In this document: piece after piece, positions 16,411 to 25,802 of the stretch | Layout: the number at the start of each line of letters is the position of its first letter | Numbering within the stretch: the first letter of the stretch is position 1 | Source of the DNA: Actinomycetes bacterium | Lineage (GTDB): Bacteria > Actinomycetota > Actinomycetes > Mycobacteriales > Mycobacteriaceae | DNA length: 64,000 nucleotides | NCBI GenBank assembly: GCA_029780675.1 | Contig: JAKOYE010000123.1 | Coordinates: 55,049 to 119,048, forward strand | Direction of reading: 5' to 3' | Translations under genes and position numbers: made by a program | Notes under the pieces: generated by a model | Seen by the model: the letters and a program-made list of their open reading frames with translations, nothing else | Databases searched by the model: none | Told to the model about the DNA's origin: nothing

Positions 16411-18069
16411 CTAACGCTCGACGACCCGGCCGTTGTCGACCGTCCAGAACCGGTCCAGCCGGACGTTCTGCAGCATCCGGCGGTCGTGGGTCACCAGCAG
16501 CAGCGCCCCGTCGTAGGCTTCCAGCGCCTGCTCGAGCTGTTCGATGGCGGGCAGGTCGAGGTGATTCGTCGGTTCGTCCAGAACCAGCACGTTGGTGCCG
16601 CGGGCCTGCAGCAGCGCGAGGCCGGCGCGGGTCCGCTCCCCCGGCGAGAGCCCGTCGAGCTCGCGGTCGACGTGATCGGCGCGCAGCCCGAACTTCGCCA
16701 GCAGCGTTCGCACCTCGGCCGTCGGCCATGACGGCACCCGCTGCTCGAAGCGGTCGATGAGCCGGCCCGGACCGGAGAAGTCCGCACGCGCCTGGTCGAT
16801 CTCGCCGATCGCCACATTGGCGCCCAGGCTGGCGCGGCCCTCATCCGGCTGCCGGCGGCCGAGCAAGAGCCGCAGCAGGGTCGACTTACCCGCCCCGTTG
16901 GGGCCGGTGATCCCCACCCGTTCACCGGCGTCGAGTTGTAGCGAGACCGGACCGAGGACGAATTCACCCTGTCGCACCACGGCGTTGTCCAGGGTCGCGA
17001 CCACCGCGCTCGACCGCGGGGCGGCGCCGATGCTGAACTGCAGGGTCCACTCCTTGCGCGGTTCGGCAACCTCCTCCAGTCGGGCGATCCGGCTTTCCAT
17101 CTGCCGGACCTTCTGCGCCTGCTTCTCACTGGACTCCATGGCGGCGCGCCGCCGGATCTTGTCGTTGTCCGGCGCCTTGCGGATCGCGTTGCGCACACCG
17201 TGGCTCGACCATTCCCGTGCGGTGCGTGCCCGGGCCTCCAAATCGGCCTTCTTCCCGGCGAACTCCTCGTATTCTTCGCGCCGGTGCCGACGGGCGACCT
17301 CACGTTCCTCGAGGTAGCTCTGGTACCCGCCGCCGAAGACGGTGGTGGTGTTCTGGGCCAGGTCCAGTTCGAGCACCCGGTTCACGCTGCGCGCCAGGAA
17401 CTCCCGGTCATGGCTCACCAGCACGACACCGCCGCGGAGATCCCGGACGAAGGCCTCCAGTCGGTCCAACCCGTCGAGGTCGAGGTCGTTGGTCGGTTCG
17501 TCGAGCAGGACGATGTCGAACCGGGAGAGGATGAGCGCCGCCAGCCCGACCCGGGCCGCCTGACCACCGGACAACGCAGTCATCGGCGTCGAATCCGGTT
17601 GCACCGCATCAATACCCAGACCGAGATCTGCCAGCACTGCGGGGATGCGGTCCTCGAGGTCTGCCGCCCCGGTGGCCAGCCAGTGCTCCAGTGCGGCGGC
17701 GTAGTCGGGTGCGCTGTCCGGGGCGGAATCGCCGTCATCGGCGAGGGCGTTCGCCGCGGACTCCATGGCCCGGGTCGCCGCGGCGCACCCGGTGCGGCGC
17801 GCGATGTATCCGGACACGGTTTCCCCGGGGACCCGCTGGTGCTCCTGCGGCAGCCACCCGATGAAGGCGTCGGCAGGGGCGACGCTGACGGTGCCGTCAA
17901 GCGGTTGGAGATCACCGGCCAGGATCCGCAGTAGGGTGCTCTTCCCCGAACCGTTGGCGCCCACGACCCCGATGACGTCACCCGGCGCCACCGTGAGGTC
18001 GAGGCCCTCGAAGAGGGTCCGGTGGGCGAATCCACCGGCCAGATTTCTCGCGACGAGCGTTGCGGTCAC
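16411..18069 (-). CDS. ABC-F family ATPase
   Basis: A 552-aa protein with two ABC cassettes and no membrane part. Walker A motifs GANGSGKST and GPNGAGKST, signature motifs LSGGQAARVG and LSPGERTRAG, and Walker B DEPTNDLD and DEPTNHLD are intact. An Arg/Lys/Glu-rich coiled linker lies between the cassettes (about 240-320). ABC-F proteins act on the ribosome, as translation factors or as antibiotic protection factors; which applies is not visible. The start is a GTG. Confidence 0.88.
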   Translation of the reverse strand: MTATLVARNLAGGFAHRTLFEGLDLTVAPGDVIGVVGANGSGKSTLLRILAGDLQPLDGTVSVAPADAFIGWLPQEHQRVPGETVSGYIARRTGCAAATRAMESAANALADDGDSAPDSAPDYAAALEHWLATGAADLEDRIPAVLADLGLGIDAVQPDSTPMTALSGGQAARVGLAALILSRFDIVLLDEPTNDLDLDGLDRLEAFVRDLRGGVVLVSHDREFLARSVNRVLELDLAQNTTTVFGGGYQSYLEEREVARRHRREEYEEFAGKKADLEARARTAREWSSHGVRNAIRKAPDNDKIRRRAAMESSEKQAQKVRQMESRIARLEEVAEPRKEWTLQFSIGAAPRSSAVVATLDNAVVRQGEFVLGPVSLQLDAGERVGITGPNGAGKSTLLRLLLGRRQPDEGRASLGANVAIGEIDQARADFSGPGRLIDRFEQRVPSWPTAEVRTLLAKFGLRADHVDRELDGLSPGERTRAGLALLQARGTNVLVLDEPTNHLDLPAIEQLEQALEAYDGALLLVTHDRRMLQNVRLDRFWTVDNGRVVER

Positions 18070-18100
18070 GGTTCTATTGAAGCCTGCCTAGACTCGCGGC

Positions 18101-18574
18101 GTGGGAGGGAACCAGTCACCGGAGCCGCCCCGGGAGAGCACCGCCCAGCGCGTGGCCCGAATCGTGCTCGGTGTGCTCATGGCCTTCGCCGGTGTCGGGC
18201 ATCTGACGTTCGCCCGCACCGAGTTTCAGGCACAGGTACCGACGTGGATGCCGGGGCCGCCCGATGCCACGGTGCTGGCCTCCGGCATCGTCGAGATCGC
18301 GCTCGGCGCATCGCTGATTCTGCTGACGAACCGCCGCGTCCTGGTCGGACTGCTGCTGGCGGGATTCTTCGTCGTGATCTTTCCGGGAAACATCGCCCAG
18401 TGGGCGCAGCACAGGGACGCCTTCGGACTCGACAGTGACCGGGCGCGGCTCATCCGGTTGTTCTTCCAGCCGGTCCTGATCGCGTGGGCGTTGTGGTCGA
18501 CCGGCGCGTGGCGGGTGCTCCGCGGAACGATCAGAGGACGAACACCGCCTCCTCCGGGTTCGTCACCCCACTGA
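18101..18574 (+). CDS. DoxX-like small membrane protein
   Basis: A 157-aa protein with four predicted hydrophobic helices (starting VARIVLGVLMAFAGVGHL). The pattern fits the DoxX/DoxX-like family, including the HLTFAR and QVPTWMPG motifs after helix 1. A TAGACT -10 (18089-18094) six bases before the GTG suggests a leaderless transcript, divergent from the ABC-F gene with only 31 bp between the starts. Role unknown. Confidence 0.72.
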   Translation: MGGNQSPEPPRESTAQRVARIVLGVLMAFAGVGHLTFARTEFQAQVPTWMPGPPDATVLASGIVEIALGASLILLTNRRVLVGLLLAGFFVVIFPGNIAQWAQHRDAFGLDSDRARLIRLFFQPVLIAWALWSTGAWRVLRGTIRGRTPPPPGSSPH

Positions 18575-20369
18575 ACACGCCGAGGACCGATGTGTACCCC
18601 GGCCATTGCGGATCCCGGTCGTAGTACAGGACGCCGGTCGACCGCTCGTAGACGAACTGGCTGCTGATGTTGGACAGGCCCCAGCCGAGGAACCAGGCCC
18701 GGTCGACGAAGTCGATCCTCGTGCTGGTGGCGCCCAGGGGGAACCGGTCGATCACCGCGATATCGCCGCCCGGGCCGCTGAGGTCGATCAACGGCGCGAC
18801 ACGGGCGTTGGCGAATCCGGCATTGTTGATGACCGTGTCGGTCGCGACGGACCCCGGGACGGTCGGCCGCGTCTTGCGGATCTCCCGCCACGGCCCGGTC
18901 TGTTTCACCGAACTGGTGTAGTTCCACACCCCGCCGGGGATCACACTGTCGCTGAGACCGTCCGAGGTGGTGTTGACGTAGATGTCCAACGACACGGCGG
19001 TCGGAATGTTGGTGAACTGACCGGCCGTCTCGTCATTGGGGTAGGTGAAAAAGCCGTACACGCCGTTGGCGTTCTGCGTGGTGAAGCCATCGAGAATCGC
19101 GGCGGTGCGCAGCGCGATCGGGTAGGGCGTCGATCCCGGCGCCGCCACCGAGTTACGCCAGAAGTCGAAATTGGTCTGTGCGGTGGGATCCTGTGGTTTC
19201 GGCGCCGTCGGCGGCTTGGTGAGTTCGGTCCCGTTGTAGGCGTAGGGGTTTACCGTCGAATTGTCCGTGGCCACATAGGACCCGTAGGTGACGAAATTCG
19301 AGTAGGAGGCCGGGACCCAACCGGTGACGTCCATAGTGAAGTTGGACTCCGGCTCGTTGGACTGGGCGGTCCACACCTTGTCCGGGCCGATGATCCGTTT
19401 CACGGTCGACGGCGGTTGCGGATCCCAGGGGGTGGCGCCGCTCCAGACCAGATCGCCGTAGGGCGCCCCGGCGGCGTTCAACTGACTGACGACGGTGTCG
19501 AAGTCGTTGAAGCCGTACAGCTTTCCGTCCACGGCACCCGTCCAGTCGGCCCCATTCAAGGTGAACTTGGTCTGGATGGGCAATGACCATTCGTCGATGT
19601 AGGACACGTCGATGGTGTACTCGTAGCCGCCGTTCGCCGAGTAGAGGGCGTACTCCAGGAAGCTGTAGTTCTGGAAGGTGTCCTCCCCCGGGAACCCCGG
19701 CGGGTAGAACGGATCGATCCCGCCCGTCGAGGTGACCGGCAGGGTGAACGGCGCGTCTTCGACGATGTAGATCCGGTTTCCGGGGGAGCCGGCCGGCGCG
19801 TTGAACACCGCCAGGGTGATCGGTGCGGAGGAGTTCTTCTTGATCTCCACCGGCCCTACCCAGTCCGGCGGCAGCGGCGGCGCCGGCGGGGCAGGCTCGG
19901 TCTGCCACGGTGTGTCGGGAATGCTGTAGTTGCCGGTGTTGGTCAGGTTGTAGACCCAGATCGACTTGGTCGTCGAGGTGTTGTGAATGGTGATCGTCGG
20001 GGCGTTGGTCGCCGTGGCGGCCGGGGCTTCCGATGCCGATGCTTCCGATGCCTGAGACACCTGCGATGCCTGCGGGGCCGACACCTGCGGGGCCGCGGGC
20101 CGCTGGTTCAGCTGCCGGGACGCCCGCGGGGACTCGGCGGCGCGCGGCGGCTTGACCGCCGCCACCGGCTTCACCGCGACGCCTCCGGTCCGCGCCCCCC
20201 GCTTGGTGGCCTTCGGGGCCGCCGGTCCCGCCGACACCGCCGCTGAATCGCCGCGCACCGCGTCGGTCCCGCCGGAATCGGCGGCGGCGGCACCTGCGGC
20301 GCACAGCCCCGCCAGTGACAGACCGATGGTGAATCCCGCCGCTCCCACGCACACGCCGATGTTGACCAC
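18531..20369 (-). CDS. secreted beta-1,3-glucanase-like (GH64/thaumatin superfamily) protein
   Basis: A 612-aa exported protein. Signal peptide, then a low-complexity Ala/Ser/Gln/Pro region to about 130, then a long beta-rich domain starting TITIHNTSTTKSIWVYNL. The domain resembles GH64: FLEYAL followed about 20 residues later by SYIDEWSLPI is placed like the catalytic Glu and Asp of that family. The second GH64 gene here (26612) is clearer. The C-terminus (WPGYTSVLGVFSG) is conserved-looking. The start is a GTG at 20369, with GGGAGG five bases upstream, rather than the TTG seven codons earlier. The 3' end overlaps the DoxX-like gene by 44 bases. Confidence 0.6.
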   Translation of the reverse strand: MVNIGVCVGAAGFTIGLSLAGLCAAGAAAADSGGTDAVRGDSAAVSAGPAAPKATKRGARTGGVAVKPVAAVKPPRAAESPRASRQLNQRPAAPQVSAPQASQVSQASEASASEAPAATATNAPTITIHNTSTTKSIWVYNLTNTGNYSIPDTPWQTEPAPPAPPLPPDWVGPVEIKKNSSAPITLAVFNAPAGSPGNRIYIVEDAPFTLPVTSTGGIDPFYPPGFPGEDTFQNYSFLEYALYSANGGYEYTIDVSYIDEWSLPIQTKFTLNGADWTGAVDGKLYGFNDFDTVVSQLNAAGAPYGDLVWSGATPWDPQPPSTVKRIIGPDKVWTAQSNEPESNFTMDVTGWVPASYSNFVTYGSYVATDNSTVNPYAYNGTELTKPPTAPKPQDPTAQTNFDFWRNSVAAPGSTPYPIALRTAAILDGFTTQNANGVYGFFTYPNDETAGQFTNIPTAVSLDIYVNTTSDGLSDSVIPGGVWNYTSSVKQTGPWREIRKTRPTVPGSVATDTVINNAGFANARVAPLIDLSGPGGDIAVIDRFPLGATSTRIDFVDRAWFLGWGLSNISSQFVYERSTGVLYYDRDPQWPGYTSVLGVFSGVTNPEEAVFVL

Positions 20370-20433
20370 GGTTGCCTCCCAGCTCAGCAAAATCCAGCCT
20401 AAGCCAGAGACGGGCCTCTCACCAGGGTTTTCG

Positions 20434-21405
20434 TCACCCCACCCGGTGGGGTCGCAGAGCGTTCGGGGGGATGGTCCCGAATCTGCCGGCGTGATAGTCC
20501 TCCAGCGCCCGAGCGACGTCCGATTTGGAGTTCATCACGAACGGCCCGTAGTGGACGACGGGCTCGCGGAGTGGGCGCCCACCCAACAGCAGAACCTCCA
20601 ACGCGGGGTGCCGGGACTCCTGCCCACGGTCCGCGGTGACACCGATCCGGTCACCGGATCCGAGCACCGCGAGTTGTCCGGCGTGGATGGGGTGACCGGC
20701 CGGGCCGACGATGCCCCGCCCCGCCAGCACGTACACCAACGCGTTGTAGTCGGGGGCCCACCCGAGGTCGAGTCTCGCCCCGGGCTGGATGGTGGCGTGC
20801 GCCACGGTAATCGGCGTCCGGGTCGAACCGGGGCCGCGTCGGCCGTCGATGTCACCGGCGATGAGTCGGAGCAGGGCGCCGCCGTCGGCCGAGGACAGCA
20901 GGGTCACCGCCGAGCCCTCGATCGCCTGATAGGCCGGCGCGGTGAACTTGTCCCGCCGCGGCAGGTTCACCCATAGCTGGATCCCGTGGAAGAGTCCACC
21001 ACTCTCGACGAGTTCGGCGGGCGGGGTTTCGATGTGCAGAATCCCGGCGCCCGCCGTCATCCACTGAGTGGCGCCATCGGTGATCAGTCCGCCGCCGCCA
21101 TGGGAGTCCTGGTGGGCGAACCGTCCGTCGATCATGTAGGTGACGGTTTCGAATCCGCGGTGCGGGTGCCAGTCGGTGCCCCGGGGTTGGCCCGGTTCGT
21201 ACTCCACCTCGCCCATCTGATCCATGTGCACGAAGGGGTCCAGGTCGGCGGCGGGCACTCCGGCGAAAGCCCGGACCACCGGGAATCCCTCACCTTCGAA
21301 CCCGCGGGGCCCGGTGTTGATGTGCCGGACCGGCCGCTCGATGTCGGCGGGTCCGGCGGGCCGCACCCGCGGCAAGGTCAGAGTGTCTGCGGTGATTGCT
21401 GGCAT
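20434..21405 (-). CDS. pirin family protein
   Basis: A 323-aa bicupin. The metal site of the N-terminal cupin is visible as the His pair of DWHPHRGFETVTY, the later His of FAHQDSHG and the Glu of GILHIE. The second cupin is degenerate (VYVLAGRGIVG). Bacterial pirins include quercetin dioxygenases and regulators of central metabolism; the role here is open. It is divergent from the riboswitch-controlled unit. Confidence 0.88.
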   Translation of the reverse strand: MPAITADTLTLPRVRPAGPADIERPVRHINTGPRGFEGEGFPVVRAFAGVPAADLDPFVHMDQMGEVEYEPGQPRGTDWHPHRGFETVTYMIDGRFAHQDSHGGGGLITDGATQWMTAGAGILHIETPPAELVESGGLFHGIQLWVNLPRRDKFTAPAYQAIEGSAVTLLSSADGGALLRLIAGDIDGRRGPGSTRTPITVAHATIQPGARLDLGWAPDYNALVYVLAGRGIVGPAGHPIHAGQLAVLGSGDRIGVTADRGQESRHPALEVLLLGGRPLREPVVHYGPFVMNSKSDVARALEDYHAGRFGTIPPNALRPHRVG

Positions 21406-21476
21406 ACCCGACCCAACCGGACTGCGGTCCGCTTTATTCCGTTCAGGCTGGGAGTAGCCTGCAGGAGCAGGGCAAC

Positions 21477-21568
21477 AACCGCGGGAGTCCGGGGCAACCG
21501 GTCTGAGAAGGTGGCTTACCGCGCCACCGACCGCACGACCGTCCGGGTAATGCCGGACAGGGAGCGTC
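21477..21568 (+). ncRNA. TPP riboswitch (THI element)
   Basis: The conserved core of the thiamine pyrophosphate aptamer is present: GCGGGAGTCCGG at the 5' side, CTGAGA at 21503-21508, CCGGGTAATGCCGG at 21543-21556, and the closing AGGGAGCG at 21559-21566, whose GCG pairs with CGC at 21480-21482 to close P1. The AGGGAG is also the Shine-Dalgarno of the next gene, eight bases before its ATG. TPP binding should therefore hide the ribosome site and shut off translation directly. Confidence 0.88.
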
Positions 21569-21572
21569 GATC

Positions 21573-22181
21573 ATGACTGTGCTTTTTTCGGTATGGGGAT
21601 ACGCCGTCACCGTCCTCGAACTCTGTGCGGTGATCACCTCCCTGCTGGCGATCGGCCTGGGCATCACGGGAACTCGCTGGACGTGGCCGCTCTACTTCCT
21701 GGCGGGCCTGCTGTACGGCTGGCTGTTCGTGGGGTTCGACCTGTTCGCCTCCGCGGCCATGCAGCTCATCTTCATGGCCGCCGCGGTCTGGGGCTGGTTC
21801 TCCTGGGGCCGCGAGGGGGTCCGGATACCGGGCCGGCTGACGCCTGCAGCGCGGGTGGGCGGGGCCGTCGCGGTCCTCGCCCTATGGGCCGTGGTGGCGC
21901 CGTTCCTGCAGAGCATCGGCGGCGCCGCCACCTGGGGCGACGCCTTCATGCTGGTCGGTTCGCTGGCCGGCCAGTTGCTCATGGTGCTGCAGAAGATGGA
22001 GACCTGGCCGACCTGGATCGCGGTGAACACCGTCGGGGCGGTGCTCTATGCCAGCCAGGGCTTGTACTTCACCTCGCTGTTCTACGCGGTCCTGATCATG
22101 ATGGCGGTGGCCGGCTGGCGCACCTGGTCGGCACGCGCGTCGAACGGTGTCCCGGCTGCGCCCGTAGCCGCCCATGGCTGA
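21573..22181 (+). CDS. PnuC-family transporter, probably for thiamine (PnuT-like)
   Basis: A 202-aa membrane protein of about seven helices with the PnuC motif WPTWIAVN near the C-terminus. PnuC transporters carry nicotinamide riboside; members behind TPP riboswitches have been assigned to thiamine (PnuT). The aptamer upstream makes thiamine or a precursor the likely substrate. PnuC-type carriers work by facilitated diffusion and need a kinase to trap the substrate, which fits the kinase gene overlapping its 3' end by eight bases. Confidence 0.85.
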   Translation: MTVLFSVWGYAVTVLELCAVITSLLAIGLGITGTRWTWPLYFLAGLLYGWLFVGFDLFASAAMQLIFMAAAVWGWFSWGREGVRIPGRLTPAARVGGAVAVLALWAVVAPFLQSIGGAATWGDAFMLVGSLAGQLLMVLQKMETWPTWIAVNTVGAVLYASQGLYFTSLFYAVLIMMAVAGWRTWSARASNGVPAAPVAAHG

Positions 22182-22716
22182 GACCGCGCGCGCCGGGCTG
22201 ATCTCGGTGGTGGGTGGCGAATCCACCGGCAAGTCGACGTTGGCCGCCGCACTCGGGATCCGACTGCCCGGGATCGTGGTCTCCGAAAGCCTTCGGAACT
22301 GGGTGAATCAGCACGGGCGCGTCCCCTTGGCCGCCGAACAGTCGGAGGTGATGGCCGCCCATCGGCGGGCGGAACAGTCCGCGCTGTCGCATGCGCACCG
22401 GACCGGGCCGGGATGGGTGATCTCCGACAGCGGTCCGCTGATGACCGCGGTCTACAGCATTCAGTACTACGGGGACGACTCCCTGCTGCCGCTGGCCCTG
22501 GAGTGGACAGCGCAGAACGACCGGGTGGTGTGGTGTCAGGACGATTTCCCGTGGCAGCCGGACCCGCAACGGGATGGACCCGATGCCCGGCTGACCTCCC
22601 AGCAGATTCTCGCCGCCATCTTCGCCGACAATCCCGGGCTACCGATGCTGACGGTCAACGGCCCACTCGATGCGCGACTCGACACAGTCCTGTCCACCGT
22701 GCCGAACCGTGATTGA
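22174..22716 (+). CDS. NadR-like P-loop kinase, candidate thiamine kinase
   Basis: A 180-aa AAA-type small-molecule kinase like the ribosylnicotinamide kinase domain of NadR, without the adenylyltransferase domain. Walker A is GGESTGKST (about 11-19); SESLRNWV and the [19 protein letters not shown] segment match substrate and Mg sites of that fold. It overlaps the transporter gene and lies under the same TPP riboswitch. I infer that it phosphorylates the imported thiamine or hydroxyethylthiazole rather than nicotinamide riboside. Direct evidence for substrate is lacking. Confidence 0.8.
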   Translation: MAETARAGLISVVGGESTGKSTLAAALGIRLPGIVVSESLRNWVNQHGRVPLAAEQSEVMAAHRRAEQSALSHAHRTGPGWVISDSGPLMTAVYSIQYYGDDSLLPLALEWTAQNDRVVWCQDDFPWQPDPQRDGPDARLTSQQILAAIFADNPGLPMLTVNGPLDARLDTVLSTVPNRD

Positions 22717-22787
22717 ATGCACAGCAGCAGCGCCGCGTCGGGCACAACATCGTGCGGCACGACACCGCCGTATCCGAGGTTTTCCAC

Positions 22788-23720
22788 ATGAGCACAGTCC
22801 TGATCACGGGGCACCGGAATCCCGACACCGACTCGATCTGCTCTGCCCTGGCCTACGCCGATCTCAAGGGGCTGTGCGGCGCCGACGTGGAGGCGGTGCG
22901 CCTCGGATCCGTCAGCGCCGAAACACAGTTCGCCCTCGACAGGTTCGGGGTGTCCGCGCCCCGTCTGATCGAATCCGTGGCCGATGAGGCAGCCGAGGTG
23001 ATTCTCGTCGATCACAACGAGCGTCAGCAGAGCGCCGTCGACATCGCCGAGGTGACGGTCACCGAGGTGATCGACCATCACCGCATCGCAAACTTCGAGA
23101 CGACCGGCCCCCTCTACTACCGCTGCGAACCGGTGGGCTGCACCGCCACCATCATCCTGAAGATGTACGGCGAGAAGGGGTTCTCGGTCAGCCCACCCAT
23201 CGCCGGTCTGATGCTGTCGGCCATCCTCTCCGACACCCTGCTGCTGAAATCCCCCACGTGTACCGATGAGGATGTCGCGGCGGCCCGTGAGCTTGCGGCC
23301 ATCGCCGGCGTCGACCCGCACGCTTACGGCCTGGAGATGCTGCGGGCCGGCGCGAACCTGCGGGACAGACCGGTCGACCAACTCATCTCCGCGGATTCCA
23401 AGGAGTTCTCGATGGGCGGGGCGAGGGTGGAGATCGCCCAACTCAACGCCGTCGATGTCGACGATGTGCTGTCCCGGCAGCAGGAGTTGGAGGCGGCGAT
23501 GCGGACCGTCGTCGCAGCCAAGGGTCTCGACCTGTTCCTTCTCGTCGTCACCGACATCATCAACAACGATTCGGTCGGTATCGCTTTCGGTCCGCGCGCC
23601 GCCGTGGTGGAGGCGGCCTTCGGCGCCGCGATCCAGGACAACCGCGTCCACCTCCCCGGCATCGTGTCCCGCAAGTTGCAGGTCGTACCGATGCTCACCG
23701 AGGCGTTCGACAGAGGGTGA
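22788..23720 (+). CDS. ppaC: family II manganese-dependent inorganic pyrophosphatase
   Basis: A 310-aa DHH-family pyrophosphatase. The metal ligands fall exactly where they do in B. subtilis PpaC: His9, Asp13, Asp15, Asp75 and His97 ([19 protein letters not shown]). The C-terminal SRK motif (VSRKLQVVP) is present. It hydrolyses PPi to phosphate. Mycobacteria normally use a family I enzyme, so this is probably an extra one. It starts 71 bases after the kinase gene, with GAGG before the ATG, and its end overlaps the next gene in GTGA. Confidence 0.92.
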   Translation: MSTVLITGHRNPDTDSICSALAYADLKGLCGADVEAVRLGSVSAETQFALDRFGVSAPRLIESVADEAAEVILVDHNERQQSAVDIAEVTVTEVIDHHRIANFETTGPLYYRCEPVGCTATIILKMYGEKGFSVSPPIAGLMLSAILSDTLLLKSPTCTDEDVAAARELAAIAGVDPHAYGLEMLRAGANLRDRPVDQLISADSKEFSMGGARVEIAQLNAVDVDDVLSRQQELEAAMRTVVAAKGLDLFLLVVTDIINNDSVGIAFGPRAAVVEAAFGAAIQDNRVHLPGIVSRKLQVVPMLTEAFDRG

Positions 23721-25231
23721 CCATCGGTCCCCGGGCCCGCCGCGTGGTGGCTGCCCTGCTCGTCGTCGGCACGGCATCGTCATGCAGCCATGCGGGTCGG
23801 CATCCGCCGCAGGCCGCGGCACCGGAAGCCGTCCAGTCCCCCCGACCCCCCATGCCGCCCCGACCTCAGCCGGTCGTCATCGCCCCCGACGGGGAGTTCG
23901 CACCCATTTCCGATCTGGTCGACGCCGCGATCAGCGCTCGTCGGCTCCCCGGCGCGGTGGTGAAGATCGGGCACGCCGGCAAGGTCGTGGTGCACAAGGC
24001 CTTCGGTTGGCGCAAACTCGACGGCGAACCCGGACTCGACGGCTCGCCCGGCCCCGCCGAACCGATGACTGAGGACACCCTCTTCGACCTGGCGTCCCTG
24101 ACGAAGATCCTTGCGACGACGACCGCCGTGCTCCAGCTGTACGACCAGGGCCGGGTTCAGCTCGACGATCCGGTGCAGACCTATCTGCCGGATTTCAACG
24201 CCGCCGACGACCCGCGGCGGGCCGAGGTGACGGTGCGCATGCTGCTCACCCACACCTCGGGGATCGGCGGCGACCTCAGCCGGCAGGGTCCGTGGGGCCT
24301 GGTGGCGGCCGACAAGGACGACGGCATCCGCCGGGCGCTCAACGCGCCCTTGGAGTTTCCCCCCGGCCAGGTCTTCCACTACTCCGACATCGGCTTCATC
24401 CTGCTCGGCACCCTCATCGAGAGGATCACCGGGGAGACCCTGGACGACTACGCCAGGGACAACATCTTCACCCCGCTGGGGATGACCGACACCCGCTATC
24501 TCCCCGCGGCCAAGGCGTGCGGTCCGCACCGGATCAGCGGCACCGCCATCGCCGTCGATGCCGGCGCCGCGGACGGTCCCTGTCCTGAGGACGGTTGGAG
24601 TACCGAACTGCTGGCCCGGATCGCCCCGACCGCACGGGACGAGGACACCCCCGGCATCAATCCCAATATCGACCGGCCGCTTCGGGGGACCGTCCACGAC
24701 CCGACCGCGAGACGCATGGGCGGGGTGGCCGGCAGTGCCGGGGTGTTCTCGACGACCGACGATGTCAGCAGGTACGCGCAAGCGCTGCTCGATCGCCTCG
24801 CCGGACGACCCAGCACGTTTCCCGTGAAACGATCAACCCTGGAGTTGATGACGACACCGCAGCAACCGGGGCACCACGCGGGGCAACTCGCCGCCGCCAA
24901 CGCGGCCCTCCAAGCGGCCATCGCCACCACCCCGAACACCGAGGATCCCCTGCTCGCTCCGCACTATCCGGCCGTCGCGGGAATGGATCTGCGTGGCCTG
25001 GGCTGGGATATCGACACCTACCAGTCCACTCCGCGCGGGCTGATCTTCCCGATCGGCAGCTTCGGCCACACCGGGTTCACCGGGGTGACGATATGGCTGG
25101 ATCCCGGTTCGGACAGCTATGTAATCGTGCTGGCGAATGTGATCCACCAACGGGGCGGTCCACCCATCGTGAGGTTGAGCGGCGATGTGGCGACCACGGC
25201 TGCCCGGGCGCTGCATCTCTACGGGAGTTGA
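23717..25231 (+). CDS. serine hydrolase of the beta-lactamase/DD-peptidase (class C) fold, exported
   Basis: A 504-aa beta-lactamase-family protein. The catalytic SLTK (SxxK), HYSD (Tyr of YxN/S type) and the GHTGFTG motif near the C-terminus are present. The N-terminus is a signal peptide, perhaps lipoprotein type (TASSCSHAG), then a Pro-rich linker. The family includes esterases and peptidoglycan-related enzymes. Its GTG start shares GTGA with the stop of the pyrophosphatase gene, so translation is coupled, although the functional link is not obvious. Confidence 0.87.
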   Translation: MTIGPRARRVVAALLVVGTASSCSHAGRHPPQAAAPEAVQSPRPPMPPRPQPVVIAPDGEFAPISDLVDAAISARRLPGAVVKIGHAGKVVVHKAFGWRKLDGEPGLDGSPGPAEPMTEDTLFDLASLTKILATTTAVLQLYDQGRVQLDDPVQTYLPDFNAADDPRRAEVTVRMLLTHTSGIGGDLSRQGPWGLVAADKDDGIRRALNAPLEFPPGQVFHYSDIGFILLGTLIERITGETLDDYARDNIFTPLGMTDTRYLPAAKACGPHRISGTAIAVDAGAADGPCPEDGWSTELLARIAPTARDEDTPGINPNIDRPLRGTVHDPTARRMGGVAGSAGVFSTTDDVSRYAQALLDRLAGRPSTFPVKRSTLELMTTPQQPGHHAGQLAAANAALQAAIATTPNTEDPLLAPHYPAVAGMDLRGLGWDIDTYQSTPRGLIFPIGSFGHTGFTGVTIWLDPGSDSYVIVLANVIHQRGGPPIVRLSGDVATTAARALHLYGS

Positions 25232-25246
25232 TCCGGCGCTGCCCGG

Positions 25247-25702
25247 TCATGGACAGCGGGTCATCTGATGGGCTTTTCCGCTGCTCTCGTTGGTCGACTC
25301 CATGGTCGCATCGTCGATGACGGTGACGTTGACCTTGAAGTCGGGTTCGTCGACGAAGCTGATCACGCCGTCGTTGTAGGTCCAGTTACCGAACGGGCCG
25401 TCGCTGGTGCCGTCGGCCCGCAGTTCGATGGCCATCTGGCAGTCGCCGTCGGTACCCCACTTCCCCACCACGAATTCCCGGCTCGGCTTCGCACCCTTCA
25501 TCGGTGCGGCGGGACTGGTTGTCGCCGACTCGGACAGTGCGGTCGACGTGGCGGTGGATGTCGCGGTCGACGTCGCGGTGGATGTCGCGGTCGACGTTGG
25601 GGTGGATGTGTCGCTGGACTTCTCGGCGGCCGGCTTGTCCGGGCCCCCGCACGCGGTCAATCCGACAGCCAGCGCCACGGCGATCGTGACTCGGATCTTC
25701 AT
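25247..25702 (-). CDS. lipoprotein with Ser/Thr/Ala repeat linker
   Basis: A 151-aa lipoprotein with lipobox GLTACGG. After the Cys comes a linker of TSTA repeats, then a small C-terminal domain with two Cys (GDCQM and the final TRCP) and beta-strand-like segments (GNWTYNDGVISF). The start at 25702 is chosen because AAGGGG lies six bases upstream. Function unknown; similar small lipoproteins are common in mycobacteria. The gene is convergent with the hydrolase. Confidence 0.75.
   Translation of the reverse strand: MKIRVTIAVALAVGLTACGGPDKPAAEKSSDTSTPTSTATSTATSTATSTATSTALSESATTSPAAPMKGAKPSREFVVGKWGTDGDCQMAIELRADGTSDGPFGNWTYNDGVISFVDEPDFKVNVTVIDDATMESTNESSGKAHQMTRCP
25539..25610 (-). repeat. 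six 12-bp tandem repeats coding for a TSTA linker
   Basis: Six 12-bp units alternate between two forms, gcggtcgacgtN and gcggtggatgtN. On the minus strand each unit encodes four residues of the Thr/Ser/Ala linker of the lipoprotein. Linker length could vary between strains by slippage. Confidence 0.85.
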
Positions 25703-25802
25703 CCCCATCCCCTTCTCGCACATCCCGGCCCTTCTCGTACATCCCGGTCAGGCACCCGCCCTCGCGTTCGCAGTCTCTCACCAAAAGGGACTCACCGTCG
25801 GG

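Noticed and set aside
22174..22716. Full NadR (adenylyltransferase plus kinase)
   Set aside because: Only the P-loop kinase domain is present; no nucleotidyltransferase HxGH motif.
25539..25610. Possible CRISPR-like repeat array
   Set aside because: Units are 12 bp with no spacers and encode a TSTA linker.
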